Positions 1 through 6,858 of a stretch of 8,282 nucleotides of DNA are shown here, piece by piece. The translations under genes were made by a program, and so were the position numbers. The stretch is from Candidatus Eiseniibacteriota bacterium (GTDB lineage: Bacteria; Eisenbacteria; RBG-16-71-46; JAFGJU01). A model generated the notes under the pieces. It was not told where the DNA came from and made no database searches. It was given only the letters and a program-made list of their open reading frames with translations. Numbering within the stretch: the first letter of the stretch is position 1; each line of letters opens with the position of its first letter. The DNA is taken from contig JAFGJU010000052.1 in assembly GCA_016928935.1 (NCBI GenBank), forward strand, positions 1 through 8,282. The letters run 5' to 3'.

Positions 1-81
1 GCCCCACAGGCTACCGCACGCGCTCCTCGCGCGGCGTGCTGCGCCGGACCAGCCCGACTCGCTCCTCCCAGCCCGCTCCGC
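1..81. other. Flank downstream of the last permease gene, no gene supported
   Basis: This is the stretch after the stop codon of the second permease on the minus strand. It is very GC-rich and has no hairpin followed by a T-run, so no terminator is evident. A minus-strand GTG overlaps the permease stop, but its frame closes at a TAG after about 24 codons with no recognisable protein. Another GTG lies at 5-7, too close to the window edge to judge. The operon may therefore continue leftward. Confidence 0.4.
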
Positions 82-996
82 TCACTGCCTCTCTTTCTGG
101 TACGGCACTCCGTCGGCCGCGGGCGGGACGGAGCGGCCTATGAAACCCGCGAGCACGGCTATAGTCGCGACGTAGGGTATCATCTGGATGAAGTGAGTCG
201 GCACGTTCCCACCCTGAAGCTGCATCTGTAGACTCTCCGCGGCCCCGAACAACAGGCAGGCGCCGGCAGCACCCAGAGGGTTCCATTTTCCCACGATCAT
301 GGCGGCAAGCGCAATATAGCCCCTCCCGCCGGACATGCCGTCGGTGAAGCTGTGCTGGTCCATCGCCAGCCAGGCGCCTCCCAGGCCCGCCAGCGCGCCG
401 CTGGCCAGCACCCCGGCGTAGCGCATCGCAGTCACCCTCACGCCCAGACTGTCGGCCGCCTCGGGATGCTCGCCCACCGAACGCAACCGGAGTCCGAACA
501 CGGTCTTGAACAGCGCGAGCTGACTCAAGACCACCAGCACGACCGCGGTCAGGATGAGAGGCGAGGAAAATACCGTGGAGACGACCGGTATTTCGCGCAG
601 CACGGGGATGGACCACTCGGGCAGGCCCGCGATTCTGCCGGAGTTGCTCGAGCTGCCGAAGATGACCTTCAACAGAAACCGCGTGGCGCCGGCGGCGAAG
701 AGGTTTATGGCCAACCCGCTCACTATCTGCTCGGCCCTGAAAGTGATGGTCACGACTGCGTGAATCAGGGCCGTCGCCACTCCTCCCGCCACGGCCGCCA
801 GAATGCCCACCCAGGGGTTGCCCGTGTAATACGTGGCCAGAGCGCACGTGAAGGCGCCGTTCAGCATTATGCCCTCGAGGGCTATGTTCACGACTCCTCC
901 GCGCTCCGAGAACGTGGCGCCCACCGCGGCCAGCGTGTACGGCACGGATATCCTTATCGTCTGCGCTACGAACGTGAGGACTATCATCCAGTCCAT
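82..996 (-). CDS. Nucleoside ABC transporter permease, second subunit (NupC/YufQ/BmpG-like)
   Basis: This is an integral membrane subunit of a BMP-type nucleoside importer of the BPD_transp_2 (RbsC-like) family, expected to form a heterodimeric channel with the permease encoded at 1083-2204. The 304-residue length fits the family. Hallmarks visible include the N-terminal SERGGVVNIALEGIML segment (residues 30-45), the cytoplasmic stretch GLRLRSVGEHPEAADSLGV (168-186), which in this family contacts the ATPase, and GRGYIALAAMIVGKWNP (224-240). Hydrophobic spans lie near residues 5-27, 36-56, 62-85, 90-110, 145-163, 192-212, 225-255 and 270-287. The ATG at 996 has a good ribosome site (AAGGGG, 9 nt upstream). 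The gap to the preceding permease is 86 bp of GC-rich DNA without a terminator. Family assignment is firm; the exact nucleoside transported cannot be read from the sequence. Confidence 0.93.
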   Translation of the reverse strand: MDWMIVLTFVAQTIRISVPYTLAAVGATFSERGGVVNIALEGIMLNGAFTCALATYYTGNPWVGILAAVAGGVATALIHAVVTITFRAEQIVSGLAINLFAAGATRFLLKVIFGSSSNSGRIAGLPEWSIPVLREIPVVSTVFSSPLILTAVVLVVLSQLALFKTVFGLRLRSVGEHPEAADSLGVRVTAMRYAGVLASGALAGLGGAWLAMDQHSFTDGMSGGRGYIALAAMIVGKWNPLGAAGACLLFGAAESLQMQLQGGNVPTHFIQMIPYVATIAVLAGFIGRSVPPAADGVPYQKERQ

Positions 997-1082
997 CTAA
1001 CCCGTCCCCTTGTCCCGCCGGCCGGCGCTCAAATGGCCCGGTGCCCCGCCGCCGCGCGCGTCCGCGGCCCGGCTGCCCCGGC

Positions 1083-2204
1083 CTATTTCAGCGACCTCTT
1101 CTTGAGCGACACGGCCAGCGCGCCGAAGAGGTTCGTCCCGACTATCACCGCCACGATGACTATGGCCTGGAGTATCTCCACCAGCTCCTTAGGCACCACG
1201 GAGTTTATTACGAGCCCGCCGTAGCTGAGTGCCCCGAACAAGAGGGCGGCCAGCACCACGCCCAGCGGGTGATTACGCCCCAGGAGCGCGACTGCTATCC
1301 CCATGAAGCCCACTCCCGCGGAGAAACCCTGCTCGTAGTAGTACTTGTAGCCCATCACGAAATCGACGCCGACCAAACCGGCCAGGCCCCCGCTCAGCGC
1401 CATGGCCATCACAATTCCGGAAGCCACTCCGACGCCGCCGTACTCGGCGGCCCACGGGTTCAGGCCCAGGGCCCTCAACTCGAAACCCTGCTTCGTTCTC
1501 CAGAGGAAGACGTACACCAACGCGGCCGCGGCCAGGGCCAGGAAGAGGCTGACGTTCACCGGCGAGCCCCTGAACGCCGGCCAGAACTGCTCCAGTCGCG
1601 GTATCTGAGCCTGCGCGGCGACCCTCGGCGTGTGTATCGTTTCCGGAATGAAATACACGTGCGTCACCAGGTACCCGGTCAGGGCGATTGCTATGAAGTT
1701 GAGCATGATGGTGTTTATGACTTCGTGAGTGCCGAACCTGGCCTTGAGATACCCGGGTATGATTCCCCAGGCCGCGCCGCCGAGGGCGCCGGCGAGAATG
1801 CAGAGCGGCACCAGGACAACACCCGGCAGCCCCGTCAGCGTGAATCCCACCCAGGCCGTCGAGAACGCGCCCACGTAGAGCTGGCCCTCCGCGCCTATGT
1901 TGAAGAGGCCCGCCTTGAAGGCCAGGGCCACCGCCAGCCCCGAGAAGATGAGAGGAGTGGCCTTGAACAGCACCTGCCCGAACCCGTAGAAATCGCCGAA
2001 GGTGCCGCCCAGGAGCCTCGCGTACACAGCGCCGGGGTCCTGACCTATCGCGGCGATGAACAGCGCCCCGGCTCCGAACGCCGCGGCCAGCGCCACCAAC
2101 GGGACACCCAGCGTCCCGCCCAGCTTGAGGAGCAAGACGCTTCCCGCCTGCCTCGCGGCCCCCGTCTCGGGCGTAGCGTCGAAGTCTGTGTCGGTGCGGT
2201 TCAT
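1083..2204 (-). CDS. Nucleoside ABC transporter permease, first subunit (NupB/YufP/BmpF-like)
   Basis: This is the larger of the two permeases of the nucleoside importer (373 residues, BPD_transp_2/RbsC-like family). It begins with about 25 hydrophilic residues in the cytoplasm. About ten hydrophobic spans follow, near residues 31-52, 83-96, 106-124, 127-150, 165-185, 217-235, 257-282, 296-309, 312-332 and 340-362. Signature segments are FNIGAEGQLYVGA (101-113), a family hallmark, and KARFGTHEVINTIMLNFIA (154-172), the coupling region typical of NupB-type subunits. The protein ends in a basic KKRSLK tail. The ATG at 2204 lacks a clear Shine-Dalgarno sequence, and no better in-frame start is visible just upstream, so the start is the least certain part. 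It follows the ATPase gene after a 118-bp spacer in which I see no promoter, hairpin or gene. Confidence 0.93.
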   Translation of the reverse strand: MNRTDTDFDATPETGAARQAGSVLLLKLGGTLGVPLVALAAAFGAGALFIAAIGQDPGAVYARLLGGTFGDFYGFGQVLFKATPLIFSGLAVALAFKAGLFNIGAEGQLYVGAFSTAWVGFTLTGLPGVVLVPLCILAGALGGAAWGIIPGYLKARFGTHEVINTIMLNFIAIALTGYLVTHVYFIPETIHTPRVAAQAQIPRLEQFWPAFRGSPVNVSLFLALAAAALVYVFLWRTKQGFELRALGLNPWAAEYGGVGVASGIVMAMALSGGLAGLVGVDFVMGYKYYYEQGFSAGVGFMGIAVALLGRNHPLGVVLAALLFGALSYGGLVINSVVPKELVEILQAIVIVAVIVGTNLFGALAVSLKKRSLK

Positions 2205-2322
2205 TGGTTCAACGCTTGAAGTCGGATTCCTGCTCCGGGGACTCCGTCCGTGCCCCCGGCTCGTCCCCGTCGGCGGCCTTGCCCCGCGAGTGCGGAGGAG
2301 CCGCTCTCGGTATCTCGGCGCG

Positions 2323-3882
2323 TCACGCAGTCGGGCGGCCGGCGCCGGTCATCAGGAGTCCCAGCTCCTTTTCGTCGGTCGCGGCCGCGTCGACGGTGCT
2401 CACAATCCTGCCGCCGAAGATTACGGCTATCCTGTCGCTGAGGCTCAGGACCTCGGACAGGTCCGCCGACACGAGCAGCACTGCGGTGCCCTCGTCTCTC
2501 TGCGAAACAAGACAGCGCCTTATGAACTCGATTGCACCGATGTCCACCCCCCGAGTGGGCTGAGCGGCCACCAGCAGTAGAGGATTCCGCCCCAGCTCGC
2601 GGGCCACGACCAGCTTCTGCTGATTGCCTCCGGAGAGCGAGCCCGCTCTCAGCAGCGGAGTCCTCGGCCTTACGTCGAACTCCCGGAGCGCCCGATCGGC
2701 GTTCGTCAAGAGCGCGGCCGAATCCAGAAACACACGGCCCGCGTACGGCCGCCTGAAGTGGGAGCCCAGGATGAGATTCTCACCCACCGTGAAGTCGGCG
2801 ATGAGTCCGCGCCTCAGACGGTCCTCGGGAATGTGTGCCACTCCGCGCTCGAGCATCTGTTTGGGAGAGGCGCCGGTGACGTCTTCGCCGCGCAGCAGGA
2901 CTCTGCCCGAGGTGGGCTTTCTCAAGCCGGCTATCACTTCCACGAGCTCCGTCTGACCGTTCCCCTCCACCCCGGCCACTCCCAGTATCTCGCCCGCCCG
3001 TACGCTCAAGGAAAGCCCTTTGAGCCTCGGCACCCTGGAAGCGCCCAGGGCGCGGACGTCGACGAGCTCCAGCACTGCGCCGCCCGGAGCCGCCGGACCC
3101 TTCTCCACGTCAAACAGAACCTTCCTGCCCACCATCATCATGGCCAGCTCCGCCGGGGACGTGTCCCTGGTGGCGACCACGCCCACGACCCCGCCGCGGC
3201 GCATGACGGTCACCCTGTCGGATATCGCCATCACTTCACTCAGCTTGTGAGTGATGAAGAGTATCGTCTTTCCCTGCTCTCGCATCTTGCGCAGTATGAC
3301 GAACAGGGCCTCGGTCTCCTGCGGCGTGAGCACCGCCGTCGGTTCGTCCAGTATGAGGAGCTCCGCGCCCCTGAAGAGGATCTTCAGTATCTCCACCCGC
3401 TGCTGCGCTCCCACCGACAGCTTGTCCACCTGCGGCCTGGGGTCCACGGACAGTGCGAACAGCCGAGACAACTCTTCTATTCTCCTGGACGCCGCCGCCA
3501 GGTCGAGGAACACGCCGGAGCGCGAGGGCTCCGAGCCGAGGACCACGTTCTCGGCCACCGAAAGCTGCGGTATGAGCATGAAGTGCTGGTGCACCATGCC
3601 CACGCCGAGCGAGATGGCGTCGGACGGGCTCTTTATTTCCACCCTCTTTCCGTCTATGGACACGTGCCCGGAGTCGGGCCTGTAGAGGCCGTAGAGAATG
3701 CGCATCAGTGTGGACTTGCCCGCGCCGTTCTCACCCACCAGTGCGTGGATCTCGCCCCGTTCCACCTCGAGGTTCACGGAGTCGTTGGCCTTTACCAGGG
3801 CGAAGCGCTTGGACACGCCCTCCATCTGAAGGAAGGGCAACGGGCGGGGAGGTGTGGGAACGTCACGTGGAGGGAACAACAA
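2323..3882 (-). CDS. Nucleoside ABC transporter ATP-binding protein with two fused nucleotide-binding domains
   Basis: This fused dual ATPase (519 residues from the TTG at 3882) powers the nucleoside importer and belongs to the RbsA/MglA-like class (NupA/YufO/BmpE). Domain 1 is intact: Walker A GENGAGKST (50-58), Q-loop Q99, signature LSVGAQQ (155-161), Walker B LLILDEP (175-181) and switch H212. Domain 2 keeps the signature LSGGNQQ (416-422) but has a degenerate P-loop (EGNGQTE, 306-312, no lysine), AAQPT (439-443) in place of a Walker B DEP, and no switch histidine. This asymmetry is normal in the family, so one ATP site probably hydrolyses. The open frame overlaps the end of the binding-protein gene by 20 bp. 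The first two codons are both TTG (3882 and 3879); GGAG at 3886-3889 lies 6 nt before the second. The first ATG (3825) has no ribosome site, so a TTG start is preferred. Confidence 0.94.
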   Translation of the reverse strand: MLFPPRDVPTPPRPLPFLQMEGVSKRFALVKANDSVNLEVERGEIHALVGENGAGKSTLMRILYGLYRPDSGHVSIDGKRVEIKSPSDAISLGVGMVHQHFMLIPQLSVAENVVLGSEPSRSGVFLDLAAASRRIEELSRLFALSVDPRPQVDKLSVGAQQRVEILKILFRGAELLILDEPTAVLTPQETEALFVILRKMREQGKTILFITHKLSEVMAISDRVTVMRRGGVVGVVATRDTSPAELAMMMVGRKVLFDVEKGPAAPGGAVLELVDVRALGASRVPRLKGLSLSVRAGEILGVAGVEGNGQTELVEVIAGLRKPTSGRVLLRGEDVTGASPKQMLERGVAHIPEDRLRRGLIADFTVGENLILGSHFRRPYAGRVFLDSAALLTNADRALREFDVRPRTPLLRAGSLSGGNQQKLVVARELGRNPLLLVAAQPTRGVDIGAIEFIRRCLVSQRDEGTAVLLVSADLSEVLSLSDRIAVIFGGRIVSTVDAAATDEKELGLLMTGAGRPTA

Positions 3883-4936
3883 TTTCTCCGGAGATTATCT
3901 TCTGCTTGAGCGTCTCGACTGCGGCGCGCACGTCCTCGCCTATGAGTGCCTTGTTGTTGTCGTCGTAGACGTAGTTGATCCCGCCCTCCTTGAGTCCGAG
4001 CGTCCTCACGCCGCCCTCGAACGTGCCGTTCATCGCGGCCCTTATGGTCTCCAGGACCGCCACGTCCACGTCCTTTATCATGCTGGTGAGGATGTAGCCC
4101 GGCGCCTCGGCGTACTGGTCGGAATCCACGCCTATGGCCAGCTTGCCTCTCTCCCTGGCCGCTTCGAAGACGCCCAGCCCGGTCGAGCCGGAGGCGTGGA
4201 ATATGACGTCCGCGCCCTTCGAGTACTGCGTGAGCGCGAGCTCCTTGCCCTTGCTGGGGTTCTTGAAAGCGTTGTCGGTGACGCCGGCGTATGACACGAG
4301 CACCTTCACGTCCGGCCTGACGTAAGTCGCGCCCGCCACGTAGCCCGCCTCAAACTTCTTTATGAGCGGGATCTTCATCCCGCCCACGAAGCCCAGCTTT
4401 CCGGTCTTGCTCTTGAGGGCGGCGATGGCGCCGATCAGGAAGGAGCCCTCCTCCTCCCTGAACTTGAGGGCCACCAGGTTGGCGGGTATGCCTCCGGCAT
4501 CCGTGACGGTGTAGTCCACGCACGCGAATTTCTTGTCCGGGAACTCCTTGGCGGTCTGCGTTATGTCGTCCGTGAACAGGAAGCCGATTCCGAAGACGAC
4601 CCGCGCGTCGCCCTTGGCCATCAGGCGGAGCGCGGAGGCCCTGTCGCTTCCTTCTCCGGGCTCGATGTACTCGAAGCTCACGCCAAGCTCTTCCTTGGCC
4701 CTGACGAGCCCCCTGTAGGCGGAGTCGTTGAAGGACTTGTCCCCCCTGCCTCCGACATCGAACACCAACCCCACCTTGAACGGCGCGCCGGCCGCACCCG
4801 AACGGGCTTCGTCCGAATCCGTCTTTTCCTTCCTGGCGCAAGAGAGCGAGCAGGCGGCGAGGAGAAGCCACACGCACAAGCCTGTGAGGACGAGAAAGAA
4901 TCCGCGTTTTCCGCGGGCGGAGTGCAGAGTATTCAT
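3863..4936 (-). CDS. BMP-family nucleoside-binding lipoprotein of the ABC importer
   Basis: This is an extracytoplasmic substrate-binding lipoprotein of the BMP/PnrA/Med family, which captures nucleosides (purine nucleosides in characterised PnrA) and delivers them to the permeases. Translated from the ATG at 4936 it has 357 residues. A basic start and hydrophobic core end in the lipobox LAAC, putting the lipidated cysteine at residue 29. A flexible charged linker follows, then the family opening KVGLVFDVGGRGDKSFND (54-71). Further in are the GIGF, ACVDY and GSTGLGVFEAA stretches and a GVDSDQY segment, all typical of BMP proteins. The open frame reaches an earlier ATG at 4978, but those 14 extra residues are charged and would bury the signal peptide, whereas 4936 has GGAGGAG 9 nt upstream. 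It lies 94 bp after tdk and overlaps the ATPase gene. Confidence 0.95.
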   Translation of the reverse strand: MNTLHSARGKRGFFLVLTGLCVWLLLAACSLSCARKEKTDSDEARSGAAGAPFKVGLVFDVGGRGDKSFNDSAYRGLVRAKEELGVSFEYIEPGEGSDRASALRLMAKGDARVVFGIGFLFTDDITQTAKEFPDKKFACVDYTVTDAGGIPANLVALKFREEEGSFLIGAIAALKSKTGKLGFVGGMKIPLIKKFEAGYVAGATYVRPDVKVLVSYAGVTDNAFKNPSKGKELALTQYSKGADVIFHASGSTGLGVFEAARERGKLAIGVDSDQYAEAPGYILTSMIKDVDVAVLETIRAAMNGTFEGGVRTLGLKEGGINYVYDDNNKALIGEDVRAAVETLKQKIISGEIVVPST

Positions 4937-4945
4937 GAAGACGAT

Positions 4946-4952
4946 CTCCTCC
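4946..4952 (-). promoter_or_regulatory. Ribosome binding site deciding the binding-protein start
   Basis: GGAGGAG on the minus strand, 9 nt before the ATG at 4936. It is the strongest Shine-Dalgarno sequence in the area. It supports starting at 4936, which places the lipoprotein signal peptide at the true N-terminus, rather than at the upstream in-frame ATG at 4978. Confidence 0.7.
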
Positions 4953-5030
4953 GGTCTGTTCAGTTCAGGCCGAGCCATCGGCTGCGGGTTCTCTTCCGTC
5001 CTGGTTTGTCGCTGCGGCCCCGGGGTTGAA

Positions 5031-5840
5031 CTACCCGTTCGCGCGGCCCTTCCTGCGGGCCTTCGTTCTCCCGGGTTTCGGGTGCCCGCGGGCGTGCCGG
5101 CCTCTCCGGGGCGCCGTTCTGCCCGACCTATCCGGCCGGGACGTCGTCCCGCCGGGTTTGAATCGGCCGGACCTGTCTCCGACGGAGTCCACTCGGCGGG
5201 ACTTCATGCGGTCCGACTCCGTGCGGTCGGACTTCACGCGGTCGGACTCCCTCATGCCCGCCGGCCTCTTCTCCTCTTCATCAGGGGGCTCGAAACAGTG
5301 CCTGCATCTGGCCTCGTAGAGGTCGGCGGCGCCCACCACTATTCTTTCCTTGCTCGGGACCTTGCGCTGGGTCCGGTTCGCGGGGTTTCCGCACACGACG
5401 CAAATGGCAAGCGTCTTGGTGATGTATTCCGCGACGGCCAGGAGGTGCGGTATGGGCTCGAAGGGCTTCCCGGTGTAGTCCTGGTCCAGGCCCGCGACTA
5501 TCACTCTCTTGCCCCGGTCGGCCAGCTCCTGGCACACCGCGACGAGGTCGGGACCGAAGAACTGAGCCTCGTCGATTCCCACGGCATCGGCGTCCCTGGC
5601 CCTCTTCAGAATCTCGTCGCAGCTCGACACCTCCTGCGACGGTATCCTCTGCAAGTTGTGGGACACGATGTGGTCGCTTCCGTATCTCCTGTCTATGCGC
5701 GGCTTGAAAATGGCGACCTTCTGCTTGGCTATCTGAGCCCTCCTGAGCCTCCTGATGAGCTCCTCGGTCTTGCCGCTGAACATGCTTCCGCAGATGACCT
5801 CTATCCAACCGGTGTTCTTCTGGGGGATGTTCTCAGTCAT
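5031..5840 (-). CDS. tdk: Thymidine kinase, type II (TK1-like), with an unusual C-terminal extension
   Basis: This enzyme phosphorylates thymidine (and usually deoxyuridine) to the monophosphate with ATP, a cytosolic pyrimidine salvage step. The first 186 residues are a complete TK1-type enzyme: Walker A GSMFSGKT (18-25), Walker B-like GIDEAQFF (88-95) with catalytic base E91, lasso region LDQDYTGKPF (118-127), and four zinc-ligand cysteines C147, C150, C179 and C182. TK1-type bacterial enzymes normally end just after the last cysteine pair. Here about 83 more residues follow, hydrophilic, Arg/Lys/Ser/Asp/Gly-rich and probably disordered, partly encoded by a 15-bp tandem repeat. A tandem TGATGA lies one base out of frame right where a normal enzyme would stop, next to a run of five C residues (5284-5288), so the tail may reflect a frameshift. 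The start ATG has AAGG 6 nt upstream. Confidence 0.93.
   Translation of the reverse strand: MTENIPQKNTGWIEVICGSMFSGKTEELIRRLRRAQIAKQKVAIFKPRIDRRYGSDHIVSHNLQRIPSQEVSSCDEILKRARDADAVGIDEAQFFGPDLVAVCQELADRGKRVIVAGLDQDYTGKPFEPIPHLLAVAEYITKTLAICVVCGNPANRTQRKVPSKERIVVGAADLYEARCRHCFEPPDEEEKRPAGMRESDRVKSDRTESDRMKSRRVDSVGDRSGRFKPGGTTSRPDRSGRTAPRRGRHARGHPKPGRTKARRKGRANG
5188..5247 (-). repeat. 15-bp tandem repeat, four units, in the tdk 3' extension
   Basis: Four adjacent 15-bp units lie at 5188-5202, 5203-5217, 5218-5232 and 5233-5247. On the plus strand each ends in CGG-x-x-x-GAC, and the last three are near-identical (TCCGTGCGGTCGGAC and two close variants). The unit is five codons, so copy-number change keeps the frame. 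On the minus strand it encodes an imperfect pentapeptide series of the form SDR-x-K/E (ESDRV, KSDRT, ESDRM, KSRRV) in the thymidine kinase tail. It looks like a small coding minisatellite. Confidence 0.8.
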
Positions 5841-5900
5841 CTTCCACCTTCCTCGCTGCCGGCCCGCCGACCCGCGCCGCGTCGGGCCTCCTCACCCTTC

Positions 5901-6515
5901 TCAGAGCAGGGAGCGTATCTTCGTCTTCAACAGGTCGATGGCCACCACGTTGTGGCCGCCCTGCGGGATTATTATGTCGGCGTATCTCTTGGACGGCTCC
6001 ACGAACTGCAGATGCCCGGGCCGCACGCTCCGCTCGTACTGCTCTATTATGGACTCGATGCTGCGGCCCCTCTCCAGCAGGTCTCGCTTGAGCCTCCTTA
6101 TGAACCTCTCGTCCGCGTCGGTGTCTATGAACACCTTTATGTCCATCAGAGTCCTGAGCTCGATGTCGTCCAGAATGAGAATCCCTTCAAGGACGATGAC
6201 GCGGTGCGCGCCTATCCTTCTAGTCTCTTCGGTTCTGCGATGCTGCGTGAAATCGTAGATGGGCTGTTCTATGGTCCGGCCGTGGACGAGATTCAGTATG
6301 TGCTCCCTCAGGAGCGACATGTCGAAGGCGTCGGGATGGTCGAAGTTCTGCCTGCAGCGCTCCTCGTAAGGCAGGTGGCACATGTCATTGTAGTAGGAGT
6401 CCTGCTTGATTATCACGACCTTGTCCGACCCGAGCTCGGAGTAGATCGTGTCCGCCACGAGTGTCTTGCCCGAGCCCGAACCGCCGGCTATCCCGATCAA
6501 GATGGCCTTGCTCAT
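5901..6515 (-). CDS. udk: Uridine kinase (uridine/cytidine kinase)
   Basis: This cytosolic P-loop kinase converts uridine and cytidine to UMP and CMP. At 204 residues it has the usual bacterial length. Visible motifs are Walker A GGSGSGKT (11-18), QDSYY (38-42) with the substrate-binding aspartate D39, NFDHPDAFD (57-65), IYDF followed by HRR (86-94), the EGIL segment at 110-113, the RRLKRD lid helix (140-145) and the family hallmark RPGHLQFVEPSKRYAD (165-180). The start ATG is preceded by AAGG 8 nt upstream. The gene follows the BMC vertex gene by 43 bp and precedes tdk by 60 bp. That last spacer can form an imperfect GC-rich hairpin but has no T-run, so it is not a terminator. Assignment is secure; a PRK-like sister function is unlikely given the hallmark. 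Confidence 0.96.
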   Translation of the reverse strand: MSKAILIGIAGGSGSGKTLVADTIYSELGSDKVVIIKQDSYYNDMCHLPYEERCRQNFDHPDAFDMSLLREHILNLVHGRTIEQPIYDFTQHRRTEETRRIGAHRVIVLEGILILDDIELRTLMDIKVFIDTDADERFIRRLKRDLLERGRSIESIIEQYERSVRPGHLQFVEPSKRYADIIIPQGGHNVVAIDLLKTKIRSLL

Positions 6516-6558
6516 TCCCTCGACCTTTCAGCCAGGCATCCGGAGCGGACGACGCCCT

Positions 6559-6858
6559 TCAGTCGCGCGCCAGCCGGGCGCCCTCCGGCTCCGCCAGGTC
6601 CACGCTGTCCACGAAGCCCACGACGACGGTCCTGATGGGGCCGCGTTCCATCTTGAGGACTTGGGCCGCTGCGTTCCCTTCGTCGGACACCAGCACCAGG
6701 TCCCCGCCGCCGGCGTCCACGCTGTCGACTGCAATCACAGGTTTGCCAGTGGGGGAAAGCGACAAATCCAGCGGGCGGACGAGCAGGAGCTTCTTTCCGC
6801 AGAGGTCGTTATGCTTTATCGTGGCGACTATCTTCCCCACGACTCGTGCAAGGAACAT
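6559..6858 (-). CDS. EutN/CcmL-family bacterial microcompartment vertex protein
   Basis: This is a pentamer-forming shell protein that caps the vertices of bacterial microcompartments. The 99-residue length and the whole sequence match the family: N-terminal MFLARVVGKIVAT (1-13), GKKLLLVRPLDL (21-32), TGKPVIAVDSVDAGGGDLVL (37-56), the DEGNAA turn (59-64), and the closing strand VVVGFVDSVDL (78-88). The frame also opens with GTG at 6864, but the family almost always begins Met-Phe/Gln-Leu-Ala, and the GGTAGG site lies 8 nt before the ATG at 6858, so the ATG is chosen. It overlaps the 3' end of the deoxynucleoside kinase gene by 50 bp. No other shell protein, encapsulated aldehyde dehydrogenase or PduL-like gene is in the window, so its shell partners must be elsewhere or absent. 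Its place between nucleoside kinases is the main oddity of the region. Confidence 0.92.
   Translation of the reverse strand: MFLARVVGKIVATIKHNDLCGKKLLLVRPLDLSLSPTGKPVIAVDSVDAGGGDLVLVSDEGNAAAQVLKMERGPIRTVVVGFVDSVDLAEPEGARLARD

Noticed and set aside
11..847. A 278-codon minus-strand frame overlapping the second permease
   Set aside because: Arg/Gly-rich out-of-frame reading of the permease, which itself has full family motifs and a ribosome site.
1041..2219. A 392-codon plus-strand open frame opposite the first permease
   Set aside because: The translation is low-complexity and rich in Arg, Gln, Glu and His, without membrane spans or domains; the minus strand encodes a clear permease over the same span.
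2323..3882. Second ATP-binding domain as a decayed or mutated domain
   Set aside because: The missing P-loop lysine and Walker B DE pair in domain 2 are typical of the nucleoside-importer ATPase family, so this is normal asymmetry rather than damage.
2758..3909. A 383-codon plus-strand open frame opposite the ATPase
   Set aside because: Histidine- and arginine-rich shadow with no motif, lying on a complete two-domain ABC ATPase.
4937..4978. Earlier in-frame ATG for the binding protein
   Set aside because: It adds a charged 14-residue leader before the lipoprotein signal peptide, while the ATG at 4936 has a strong GGAGGAG site and correct signal-peptide geometry.
5841..5900. GC-rich imperfect hairpin between udk and tdk as a terminator
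   Set aside because: The stem (GGCCC...GGGCC with a 3-nt bulge) is not followed by a T-run on the minus strand, and the next gene has its own good ribosome site, fitting an uninterrupted operon.
4728..6635. A 635-codon open frame on the plus strand antisense to tdk and udk
   Set aside because: It is antisense to three strongly recognised genes (binding protein, tdk, udk), has no recognisable motif, and its open length is explained by the GC-rich third positions of the minus-strand genes.
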